From Bacillota bacterium (lineage in GTDB: Bacteria; Bacillota; Clostridia; Clostridiales; Clostridiaceae): 49,315 nt of DNA. A program made the translations under genes and the position numbers. Below the pieces are notes generated by a model that was not told the origin of the DNA, searched no databases, and was given only the letters and a program-made list of their open reading frames with translations. The stretch lies in assembly GCA_021781655.1 (NCBI GenBank), contig JAJXWJ010000021.1, positions 1 to 49,315 on the forward strand, read 5' to 3'. Of the stretch, positions 33,371-41,385 are shown one piece after another. The first letter of the stretch is position 1, and every line of letters begins with the position of its first letter.

Positions 33371-34269
33371 ATATACCGATTCCTCCTTTTGGAATACCAA
33401 AATTGAAGTGCAGTAAAAATCATGATTACTAAAAATAATATAAATGAAGCCGCCGCCGCCATTCCAAAATTCCATTCACCATAAAATTTTCTAAATATAT
33501 AAAACACTACTGTCAATGCACTATCCGAAGGTCCTGCAACATTTCCTCCATAACTAAATAGTGCATAAACTTCATCAAAAACTTTAAAGGAACCAATTAA
33601 CGAAACTATTGTTACAAATAAAGTTGTTGGTGCTAAAAGCGGGATTATTATATGCCATACTCTTTTAAAATAACCTGCTCCATCGATTTGTGCTGATATT
33701 TCATATTGTTTGTCGATAGTTTGTAGACCTGCTAAAAATATGATTACGTTGTAGCCAATATTTTTCCAAATAGCTAGTATTATTAATGCAAGCATTGCAA
33801 AATTAGGGTCATCAAGCCATGCAATATGATGTATTCCAAATATACTCAAAATATAATTAAGTAATCCATAATCTTTATGATATATCCATCTCCAAACGAT
33901 AGATACTGCTACTAAAGATGTTACATAAGGCATAAAAAAACATGTCCTAAAAATGCCTCTGAATCTAATTTTACTATTTAACATAAGTGCTATTAATATG
34001 GATAATACAATAGAAATAGGCACAACTCCCAAAACAAATATCAAAGTGTTTCCCATAGCCTTCCAAAAGGTCGGATCTTGTAATACTTCTTTATAATTAT
34101 CCAAGCTATATGAATACACTATATCTTTAAAATAATTATATTTGCCATAAAAACTCATAATAAAAGACTTTATTAGAGGATAAATTGTAAATAATGTCAT
34201 AACACTTAAAGCAGGCAACAAGTATAAATATGCTTTTAATGATGATTTAATTGTAGGATTTCTATTCAT
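33367..34269 (-). CDS. ugpA: UgpA-like ABC permease subunit
   Basis: This 300-aa membrane subunit has an N-terminal span ending in YPLIKSF and the EAA-loop motif YEISAQIDGAGYFKRVWHIIIP. It pairs with UgpE to form the transport channel. The start is 1 bp from the ugpC stop with GGTGA in the ugpC coding end as its ribosome binding site, so it is likely translated by coupling. The sequence TCFFMPYVTSLVAVSIVWRW is typical of UgpA/MalF-like sugar permeases. Confidence 0.85.
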   Translation of the reverse strand: MNRNPTIKSSLKAYLYLLPALSVMTLFTIYPLIKSFIMSFYGKYNYFKDIVYSYSLDNYKEVLQDPTFWKAMGNTLIFVLGVVPISIVLSILIALMLNSKIRFRGIFRTCFFMPYVTSLVAVSIVWRWIYHKDYGLLNYILSIFGIHHIAWLDDPNFAMLALIILAIWKNIGYNVIIFLAGLQTIDKQYEISAQIDGAGYFKRVWHIIIPLLAPTTLFVTIVSLIGSFKVFDEVYALFSYGGNVAGPSDSALTVVFYIFRKFYGEWNFGMAAAASFILFLVIMIFTALQFWYSKRRNRYI

Positions 34270-34270
34270 T

Positions 34271-35314
34271 TTAATTCACCTTCAATTTATTTATTAATGC
34301 CTTTAAAACATTTTCTTTAAGGTCTATTCTTTTACCAGATTCCTTTTCAAAACAATGTAAATCTTTTTCATTAATTCCAATTTCCACTTCATCATTCACA
34401 TTTAATTGTGATTCCTTTGAAGCAAAAAAGGTAATTGTATTATTATTGCAGCTAACCTTAACAAGAATTTCCCTTCCAATTCTTTCAATGTACTCAATTG
34501 TTCCCCTTGCAATAGGATTTTCTGCATCAATTTTTATATCTTCAGGCCTAATACCAATATTAAGCTTTTCAGCTCCAACTTCACAATCTTCTATTATATT
34601 AATCTTAGGATTACCAATAAACTTTGCAGTAAAAATATTATGTGGATGATTATAAATTTGCTCTGGAACGCCATACTGCTGTATTTTACCTTCATCCATT
34701 ACTATAATGCTATCAGATATGCTCATTGCCTCCTCTTGATCGTGAGTTACAAATATAGTGGTAACTTCAGTTTTTTTCTGTATCCTTCTTATTTCTTCAC
34801 GCATCTCAATCCGTAGTCTTGCATCAAGATTCGACAAGGGTTCATCTAAAAGAAGAACTTTTGGTTTTTTAACTAAAGCTCTAGCTATGGCCACCCTTTG
34901 CTGCTGCCCTCCTGAAAGTTGTTTTGGCTTTCTATCTAAAAAATCTTCTACCTTAACTATTTCCGCTATTTCTCTTATTCTATTTTTGGCTTCTTCCTTT
35001 GATACTTTATTCATTTTTAAAGGAAAACCTATATTTTGAAATACTGTCATATGAGGATACAGTGCATAATTTTGAAATACCATACCTATTCCACGCTCTT
35101 CAGGTGCCTTTTCTGTAATACAATCTTCACCAAAAAATACATTACCTTCTGTTGGTTTGTTAATTCCAGCTATTATGGACAGCGTTGTAGATTTACCACA
35201 TCCACTTGGTCCAAGAAAAGAAACCAATTTTCCCGAACTTATAGTTAAATTCATATTTTGTAATACTAATGTTTTTCCAAACCTCATAGAAATTTGTTCT
35301 AATTTAATATCCAA
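34271..35314 (-). CDS. ugpC: UgpC-like ABC transporter ATP-binding protein
   Basis: This 347-aa cytoplasmic ATPase energises the importer. I choose the TTG at 35314, as GGAGGT lies seven bases upstream (35322-35327), while a longer frame to 35371 has no such signal. Walker A is GPSGCGKST, the signature is LSGGQQQR, Walker B is VLLLDEP and the switch His is in THDQEEA. A C-terminal regulatory domain of about 100 residues (GIRPEDIKI) is as in MalK/UgpC/MsmX. It is the first gene of the operon, directly after the Pho-box-like repeats. Confidence 0.9.
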   Translation of the reverse strand: MDIKLEQISMRFGKTLVLQNMNLTISSGKLVSFLGPSGCGKSTTLSIIAGINKPTEGNVFFGEDCITEKAPEERGIGMVFQNYALYPHMTVFQNIGFPLKMNKVSKEEAKNRIREIAEIVKVEDFLDRKPKQLSGGQQQRVAIARALVKKPKVLLLDEPLSNLDARLRIEMREEIRRIQKKTEVTTIFVTHDQEEAMSISDSIIVMDEGKIQQYGVPEQIYNHPHNIFTAKFIGNPKINIIEDCEVGAEKLNIGIRPEDIKIDAENPIARGTIEYIERIGREILVKVSCNNNTITFFASKESQLNVNDEVEIGINEKDLHCFEKESGKRIDLKENVLKALINKLKVN

Positions 35315-35400
35315 ATTTGCTACCTCCAATAATGAAAAATTAATTTGACCAAAACACCATTTTTTTTGCAATTATCTACAAATTATGCTCTATATGATTC

Positions 35401-35406
35401 ATTATA
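35401..35406 (-). promoter_or_regulatory. Candidate -10 element of the ugp operon
   Basis: On the minus strand TATAAT lies 20 bp downstream of the last Pho-box-like hexamer, consistent with a PhoP-activated promoter in which the bound regulator replaces a good -35. Confidence 0.4.
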
Positions 35407-35426
35407 TTTAAGGAAAGTAATTTTGA

Positions 35427-35454
35427 GGTTAACATACTTTTAAGTTCTTGTTAA
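35427..35454 (-). promoter_or_regulatory. Three Pho-box-like hexamers at 11-bp period
   Basis: On the minus strand TTAACA, TTAAAA and TTAACC follow each other with exactly five bases between them (35454-35449, 35443-35438, 35432-35427). This is the layout of PhoP/PhoB-binding sites in Firmicutes: TTAACA-type hexamers repeated every 11 bp. It supports control of the transporter by phosphate limitation and a role in phosphorylated-glycerol uptake. The rest of the 35315-35703 gap is AT-rich, with a terminator at its far end. Confidence 0.5.
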
Positions 35455-35668
35455 TTATTTAAATTTATTTATTTATTTTGAATTTAATGAATAATATACA
35501 TTTTTTTACTTTTATTTCTATATTGAGATTTTTTTAATTTTACTATTGAAATGAATTACTTACAATTGAAATTGAGAATTATACATAAGAATTAAAAGAC
35601 TGTAGCATTACAGAATACCACTATTTTCTACCTTTGTCTATATTTTTTTATATTTATTTTCAATAACA

Positions 35669-35697
35669 AAAAAAGACACTTTTTCAAATGTCTTTTC
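35669..35697 (-). terminator. Terminator of the YdbC-SNF2-SWIM-AAA operon
   Basis: On the minus strand AAAAGACA and TGTCTTTT pair perfectly over 8 bp around a 10-nt loop, and a T run follows. It lies seven bases beyond the last gene of the operon. Confidence 0.75.
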
Positions 35698-35703
35698 CTA
35701 ACT

Positions 35704-37377
35704 TCACCCTTTTTTTATTAGGCAATCCTTCCTGTAAAAGGCTATGCCATATTTGGTTATATTCTCATACCCTTCTGTTTCAAGCTCTAAATTATATTCT
35801 TTGTCTTCTATTTGCTTTAAAGCCTCATCACATTTTTCATCTAATTCTTTTACATTTTCCGCTACCTTAAATTCAATTATTACAGCTGGTTCAAAAACAG
35901 ATGGTGATTTTATGAATACATCACTTCTTCCACTGCCACCTTCTCTGTTGGATTTAACAATATAATCACTCATATTCATTAAAACTCCTACCACAAATCC
36001 GTGATAGAAATTTTCATATGCATCATTAAAACTTATACTTTCTCTTAATAGTTTTCTAAGTTCTCTTTGAAAAATCTCAGAATCTCCGTCTATAATAGCA
36101 TTATACATAACACTTAAATCTTTAACCTTTATTTTTTCCTTAAACCAATCTAATATTTTAGTTCTAAAAATATATTTAACCTCTCTATTTGGTATCATTA
36201 ATCCTAAAATAATATCGTCATTACTGTTCATTCTTTCGCTTACTTTTTTTAAATAACCTGTAAAAAACATAAAATTCCATAAGTTATCCATGTTTTTATA
36301 AACTTCATCATAGGTTATATCTTCGTGTATAATTTTTTCTATACTTTCTCCTGCTATAAGCGCTTCTATTTCCTGTCTAGTAGATAAATCCGCCTTTTCA
36401 ATTAAACTTCTAACTATACTGTTTGAGCTGGTATTTGCCCAATACCATACTTGAAATGCATTCTTATCTTTGTAAAGATCCTTCACTATCCTTACTACGC
36501 TCCAAGGATTATATATATTTGAATCACCAAAAACATAGCCATTATACCACTGATCTACTAATTCTTTCTTTATGCTCAGTCCAAAGTAATCTAACATTTC
36601 TGTTACTTCTCTACAGGAAAACCCAAAATGTTCACTATAATACTCATTTAATATTGATATTATTTCTAAATTATTTAGCCCTGTAAATATTGACTCTTTA
36701 GAAATTCTAAGACATCCTGTTATAACAGCAAATTCTAGTGAGTCATTTGTTTTTAAACTAGATTCAAATAAAGATCTAATAAAATCAATCATTTTATCAT
36801 AGAAACCTCTAAAATATGCATTTTCAAGAGGTACATCATATTCATCTATTAGTATTATTACCTTTTTATCATGATATTTTTCAAGACAATTACTTAAAAA
36901 TTTTAAGGAAGTGGCATATAATTTTCTATCTCCATCAGCTCTTACTATTTTTAAATATTTTTCTTTTTCATTTTTTAACTTTTCGCTTTCTAATATATAT
37001 TCATGTCTTCTAAATTCATATACTATTTCTTCTTTTAAACAAGCATAAGCTAATTCAAAATCTCCTTGTTTTGCAGATTTTAACGAAAGATTTATTACTG
37101 GATACTGACCCATATGTTTTGTGTAATTTTCACCTTGCTCCATTATTTTAAGCCCATTAAAAAGATACGTATTATCCTTATACCTTTTTTCAAAAAAGTA
37201 TTGAAGCATGCTCATATTTAAAGTTTTCCCGAATCTTCTTGGTCTTGTAAACAAATTAACACTTGCCTTATTTTCTAATAATTCCTTGATAAATAAAGTT
37301 TTATCCACATAGTAATATCCATCATCAATTATTCTTTGAAAGTTATCTACTCCTATTGGTAGTGGTTTAAAATTCAT
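35704..37377 (-). CDS. AAA-ATPase-like protein with C-terminal PD-(D/E)XK nuclease-type domain
   Basis: This 557-aa protein starts at the ATG at 37377 with GGAAGTG upstream. The N-terminus has the ATPase-like KPLPIGVDNFQRIIDDGYYYVDKT-type beginning, a P-loop variant, RPRRFGKT, near residues 40-47, and a Walker-B-like VIILIDEYDVPL. The C-terminal 100 residues have GRSDVFIKSPS followed by VIIEFKVAE, which matches the D...ExK core of PD-(D/E)XK nucleases (DUF1703 group). Such proteins occur in many copies in clostridia and Bacteroidetes; function is not established. It is the last gene of the operon with SNF2 and SWIM genes, 16 bp from the SWIM stop. Confidence 0.7.
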   Translation of the reverse strand: MNFKPLPIGVDNFQRIIDDGYYYVDKTLFIKELLENKASVNLFTRPRRFGKTLNMSMLQYFFEKRYKDNTYLFNGLKIMEQGENYTKHMGQYPVINLSLKSAKQGDFELAYACLKEEIVYEFRRHEYILESEKLKNEKEKYLKIVRADGDRKLYATSLKFLSNCLEKYHDKKVIILIDEYDVPLENAYFRGFYDKMIDFIRSLFESSLKTNDSLEFAVITGCLRISKESIFTGLNNLEIISILNEYYSEHFGFSCREVTEMLDYFGLSIKKELVDQWYNGYVFGDSNIYNPWSVVRIVKDLYKDKNAFQVWYWANTSSNSIVRSLIEKADLSTRQEIEALIAGESIEKIIHEDITYDEVYKNMDNLWNFMFFTGYLKKVSERMNSNDDIILGLMIPNREVKYIFRTKILDWFKEKIKVKDLSVMYNAIIDGDSEIFQRELRKLLRESISFNDAYENFYHGFVVGVLMNMSDYIVKSNREGGSGRSDVFIKSPSVFEPAVIIEFKVAENVKELDEKCDEALKQIEDKEYNLELETEGYENITKYGIAFYRKDCLIKKG

Positions 37378-37393
37378 TTTATCACTTCCTTTT

Positions 37394-38110
37394 TTAAACG
37401 CCAAATAAATCAAACACATCTCCATCATCAATAACACGATTACTCTTCTTATCTGAATTTTTAAGCATACTTTGCATTTTTTCTTCCATAGACTTTTTAA
37501 GCAACTCTTCAAAATCAATATTTCTAAGTTTAAAAAATAGGCTTGGCTCTGAATCTAATCTTGCACCAATTCCATACAAAGTAGCTGCTACATGCTTACA
37601 CATCCTTGCCGAATCTGGACAACTGCAGTTAAAATGAATTTCCTTTGGGCTCGGAAACAATCCATATTTAGAATCGCTAAAAAACTCATCAAATTCTCTA
37701 GGAAATTTCCCTAAAAGCAACGTTTCCATTGTATCTATTCTATGCTTACAAGCCTCTGTTATACTTTTCCACTTATCAACTTTTAACTCATCTATTTTAA
37801 TTTCAACCGAATATGGCTTTGAACCGCTTCCATTTACAATTGCTTCTGCCATTCCCTCTTTAATTTTCAAATCTAACACTGCACCATTTTTAACATAGGA
37901 TCTGCCACGCCCTATTCTATTGCTATAATCAGCATAACTTTCGAGATTTTTATTCCAAGCTTTACCCCACCATTTACTAGCTATAGTTTTTCCTTCAATA
38001 ATTATTGGCTCAATATCTGGTCTTTTCTTTTTTAATTTTTCAAGAGCTTTTTTGGCTCTTTCTCGTTTTTCAGAAACAGAAACATATTCATAAAAACCGT
38101 AATAGCCCAT
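37394..38110 (-). CDS. SWIM zinc-finger protein (YwqB-like)
   Basis: This 238-aa cytoplasmic protein contains the SWIM zinc-binding signature CxCx(n)CxH as FNCSCPDSARMCKHVA near residues 158-173. The N-terminal half has WWGKAWNKNLESYADYSNR with aromatic and basic residues, a known feature of SWIM proteins paired with SNF2 ATPases. The stop TAG of the SNF2 gene is directly followed by the ATG of this gene, so the two are translated as a pair. This mirrors ywqA-ywqB of B. subtilis. A zinc-dependent nucleic acid contact is likely; direct targets are unknown. Confidence 0.85.
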   Translation of the reverse strand: MGYYGFYEYVSVSEKRERAKKALEKLKKKRPDIEPIIIEGKTIASKWWGKAWNKNLESYADYSNRIGRGRSYVKNGAVLDLKIKEGMAEAIVNGSGSKPYSVEIKIDELKVDKWKSITEACKHRIDTMETLLLGKFPREFDEFFSDSKYGLFPSPKEIHFNCSCPDSARMCKHVAATLYGIGARLDSEPSLFFKLRNIDFEELLKKSMEEKMQSMLKNSDKKSNRVIDDGDVFDLFGV

Positions 38111-40762
38111 CTACTTTTCACCACCTAACCTAAATAACTCCATAAGCTCTTTATTATCAAGCTCTGTTATCCAATTTTCTCCTGCTGAACCGATAATATC
38201 TCCTGCTAGTTTTTGTTTTTCTTCTATCATTAAATCTATTTTTTCTTCTATAGTTCCTGATGTTATAAATTTATGTACCATTACATTTTTAGTTTGTCCT
38301 ATACGAAAGGCTCTATCTGTTGCCTGATTTTCAACTGCAGGATTCCACCATCTATCGAAATGAATAACATGGTTAGCAGCTGTAAGATTAAGACCAACAC
38401 CACCTGCTTTTAGAGAAAGTACCATAAATGGAATGTACTCTTCCCCATTAAAGCTTTCAACCATTTTGCTTCGATTTTTAACAGAAGTACCTCCATGAAG
38501 CACCAAGCCCTTCCTGCCAAATATAGTCTCCAAAAACTGTGCTATAGGCTCTGTCATTTCTTTAAATTGAGTAAATACAAGTACCCTTTCTCTCTTTTCA
38601 TATATGTTTTCACAAATATCTCTAATATGTTCAAACTTACCGCTATATTCTACTTTATATTCAGAATTTCCAAGATACTGATCTGGATGATTGCATATTT
38701 GCTTAAATTTTATTATACTCCCAAGCACAAGACCTTTTCTTTCTATTCCATCTGAAGCGTGTAGCTTTTGCTCAAGTTCCTTTACTAATTTATTGTACAG
38801 TACAATTTGTTTCTTACATAAAGATGCATACTCTTTAATTTCAACTTTCTCTGGCAAGTCCGATATAACACTTTTATCGGTTTTCAATCTTCTTAGTATA
38901 AAAGGACTTACTATATTTCTAAGCTTTGCAAAATCGGTTTTGCTCTCCTTAATACCTTTTGTAAAATTTGTGAACTCTTTGGCACTTCCAAGAAGTCCTG
39001 GATCTAAAAAATCAAATAAAGACCAAAGGTCTGAAAGCCTATTTTCTATTGGTGTTCCTGTCATTGCTATTCTTGTTTTTGCTTTGATTTGTTTTATAGT
39101 TTTAGTCTGCTTTGTTCCTGGGTTTTTAATCGCTTGTGCTTCATCAAGTATGATAATATCCCAATACATGTTTTTTATATCATCTAAACGAGTTGCCATA
39201 CCATAAGTCGTAATATATAAAAATGCATTTTCTTTTATAATTTCAGAAGCTTCTTTTCCATGAAGAATAGCTATGGGCATTTGGGGTGCAAATTTTTCAA
39301 TTTCTTTTTGCCAATTTCCGATAAGCGATGCAGGAATTATTAAAAGTGCCTTACCGCCTTTTTCTTCTCTTAATTTCTCAAGAAAAGCTATAATCTGAAC
39401 AGTTTTACCAAGACCCATATCATCTGCAAGACAAGCACCAAAACCAAGCTTCTGCATATAAGAAAGCCAAGAATAGCCAGTATTTTGATATGGTCTCAAA
39501 TTAGCCTTAAAACTTTTAGAAGGCTTTGCAGCTTTTATAATTTCTGGGCTAGTCATAGCTTCTCTTATCTTCTTTAGCCATTCTCCATTTGATACTTCTA
39601 GTTCAACATAATCTTCATTTATTCCAAGCCTTTCACCTGCGTTTAATTCTAGACGCATTGCTTCAGCTATTGTTAGGCCTTCTTTTTTAGCTAAACTGCT
39701 AGCTTTTTCATAAGCTTCTAAAACTTGTTCTAATTTATCTTTATCTATTTCTACCCATTTTCCTTTTATTAAAGTTAAACCTTCTGATTCCGAAAGCAGT
39801 CTTTTTAAATCTTCTTTAGAAATCTTATCTTCACCAAGAAGTATTTCTGGATTAAAATTTAATAAAGCATCCATTCCAACCTTTGAAGGCTCCTTCTCGC
39901 CAATTGAAACAGAAAGCCTCAAAGCATTACTCCTCTTTTTCCACCAGTTTGGAATTCTGCACATTATTCCCGCTTCCTCATAGATAGGAATTTCCTTCAA
40001 AACTGTATATGCTTCCTTTCTTGAAAACTTTAACGGAGAAAATAGCTCTCCACTTTCCATAAGCTCTGATATAAAATCACTTTTATCAGCTGCTTTGCTT
40101 ATAGTTGCCATCAACTGAAGAAGCTTTTCTTTATCGTCTTTATATTCTAAAAGAGCATTTTTAAGCGGCATATGTTTTGCCTTATGCATACCTTTTACTT
40201 TATCATCTGTTGAATAAGTTGCCAGAAATGCAAAAGGATAGTTTTCTTCTTTATTTTCTACAAGATGAAAAAATACTCTTCCAACTACATTTATGTTAGT
40301 ATTTTTGTCCATTAAAAAACTGTTAACAGTCCCTTTATAGGAAGCTATCTCTTTTCTATATATATCTGCTATTTTTTCGAAGTTAGAAGCTATCCACTCT
40401 TCAGTTATAAATTCCGAGCCCAAAGAAAAAGGAACTCTGTTTTTAATTTCCAATAATTCTTCATAGTCTAAGGATAAATCAGCATCTTCCCTAGTAAACT
40501 CAATATCCGGTTGTCTTGAAATTTTACGTATCAATTTGTTTGCCATAAAATTCAAAAAAGCCACTGACTGAGACATCCAATTATCTTCACTCGAAAATCC
40601 AAGTTCCCATTGTGCCTTATATTTGTCTTCTAAAAATTTTATGTACCAAGCTTCTTGGCTATTTTGACTTTCTTCTGATAAATTCTTTTTTGAAACAATA
40701 TCATAATCTACAGTAAAATCCGATTGCGTAAATATAACTATTAACTCTTTATTACTTCCCAA
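38111..40762 (-). CDS. SNF2-family DNA-dependent ATPase/helicase (YwqA-like)
   Basis: This 883-aa protein has a C-terminal SNF2 motor. Walker A, DDMGLGKT, lies near residues 446-453, DEAQ near 539-542, and the second RecA lobe has VLVFTQFKE, GGTSVKNR and DRAFRIGQ, the SNF2 motif VI. The first 400 residues are unlike the motor and include YKAQWELGFSS and a helical segment; they probably form a bacterial-type accessory domain (SNF2-N). The TTG at 40762 has AAGGAG 13 bases upstream, a rather long spacing. It forms an operon with the preceding YdbC (20 bp) and the following SWIM gene. Confidence 0.88.
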   Translation of the reverse strand: MGSNKELIVIFTQSDFTVDYDIVSKKNLSEESQNSQEAWYIKFLEDKYKAQWELGFSSEDNWMSQSVAFLNFMANKLIRKISRQPDIEFTREDADLSLDYEELLEIKNRVPFSLGSEFITEEWIASNFEKIADIYRKEIASYKGTVNSFLMDKNTNINVVGRVFFHLVENKEENYPFAFLATYSTDDKVKGMHKAKHMPLKNALLEYKDDKEKLLQLMATISKAADKSDFISELMESGELFSPLKFSRKEAYTVLKEIPIYEEAGIMCRIPNWWKKRSNALRLSVSIGEKEPSKVGMDALLNFNPEILLGEDKISKEDLKRLLSESEGLTLIKGKWVEIDKDKLEQVLEAYEKASSLAKKEGLTIAEAMRLELNAGERLGINEDYVELEVSNGEWLKKIREAMTSPEIIKAAKPSKSFKANLRPYQNTGYSWLSYMQKLGFGACLADDMGLGKTVQIIAFLEKLREEKGGKALLIIPASLIGNWQKEIEKFAPQMPIAILHGKEASEIIKENAFLYITTYGMATRLDDIKNMYWDIIILDEAQAIKNPGTKQTKTIKQIKAKTRIAMTGTPIENRLSDLWSLFDFLDPGLLGSAKEFTNFTKGIKESKTDFAKLRNIVSPFILRRLKTDKSVISDLPEKVEIKEYASLCKKQIVLYNKLVKELEQKLHASDGIERKGLVLGSIIKFKQICNHPDQYLGNSEYKVEYSGKFEHIRDICENIYEKRERVLVFTQFKEMTEPIAQFLETIFGRKGLVLHGGTSVKNRSKMVESFNGEEYIPFMVLSLKAGGVGLNLTAANHVIHFDRWWNPAVENQATDRAFRIGQTKNVMVHKFITSGTIEEKIDLMIEEKQKLAGDIIGSAGENWITELDNKELMELFRLGGEK

Positions 40763-40782
40763 ATTTATAAGTCACACTCCTT

Positions 40783-41007
40783 TTAATTACAATTCCATTT
40801 CATTAAGAATTTGTTTAAGTTTTTCAATTCTTCAATAGACAAAGTAATACCTTTTCCCATTTTCTTATGCTCCATGTCCCAATCTCTCAAATCGTATTTT
40901 GCTTCTTTATCATTCCATGAAATTAAATTCAATTCTTTTTTCCAACCTTTTGATGATTCCGAAATTATACCTATACTTCCTTTTATTTTATATTTTATAT
41001 CCGACAT
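40783..41007 (-). CDS. YdbC-like PC4/p15 single-strand DNA-binding protein
   Basis: This 74-aa protein starts at the ATG at 41007 with GGAGA upstream. Sequence: basic and aromatic residues in KGWKKELNLISWNDKE and YDLRDWDMEHKKMGKGITLS match the bacterial PC4-like family (Lactococcus YdbC), which binds single-stranded DNA as a dimer. It is the first gene of the SNF2-SWIM-AAA operon, 20 bp before SNF2. This placement suggests a role with ssDNA generated at the same step where the motor works. Confidence 0.82.
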   Translation of the reverse strand: MSDIKYKIKGSIGIISESSKGWKKELNLISWNDKEAKYDLRDWDMEHKKMGKGITLSIEELKNLNKFLMKWNCN

Positions 41008-41190
41008 AATTATCTCCAATCATTTACATTATATTTATCCAATAATTTTAAACCTTATTCCGTAATTACAACGAACATATCAAACCTACGAATACAAAAT
41101 TTTTAAATGCATAATACTATTTAATTATATCTTAATTTTAGACTAATTAACCATATTATATTCATAATTTTACGGAAAGACAACAAATTT

Positions 41191-41385
41191 GGGGCTGTTC
41201 CAGAGTAGGAAAAAACTAAGAACTGAAAGGAAGAAAAACCTCCTTCATTGTCCATTAAACCTTCCGCGGTTCACTTTGTAATATTTTCAAGTTTGAGACT
41301 GCAAAAAGTTTTTTCAAAAATCACATTGGCACGCCCAACCCCCAAAGGTGCGTATTCTTAAAAATGTGCAACAACCCCTTTTTTT
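41191..41385. repeat. 188-bp non-coding element with imperfect inverted ends, MITE-like
   Basis: The left end GGGGCTGTTCCAGAGTA and the inverted right end GGGGTTGTTGCACATTTT resemble each other and the hairpin arms at 9359, 17617 and 18018. A T run follows the right end. The interior (about 150 bp) includes CCGCGG and GGGGGTTGGGCGTGCC on the minus strand, GC-richer than the surroundings, and codes for no protein of useful length. It may be a non-autonomous insertion or a decayed IS end pair. The rest of the 41008-41383 gap holds only AT-rich sequence. Confidence 0.5.

Noticed and set aside
31205-35314. Maltose/maltodextrin transporter
   Set aside because: The binding protein starts with a UgpB-like EFWHAMTG and the operon has Pho-box-like repeats and no glycosidase, so a sugar role is less likely, though not excluded.
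37394-40762. Restriction-modification or known phage-defence system
   Set aside because: There is no methylase, restriction subunit or known defence core gene next to the SNF2-SWIM pair; kept as an open hypothesis only.
41191-41378. Complete insertion sequence
   Set aside because: No transposase frame of any useful size is present and no target duplication is visible.
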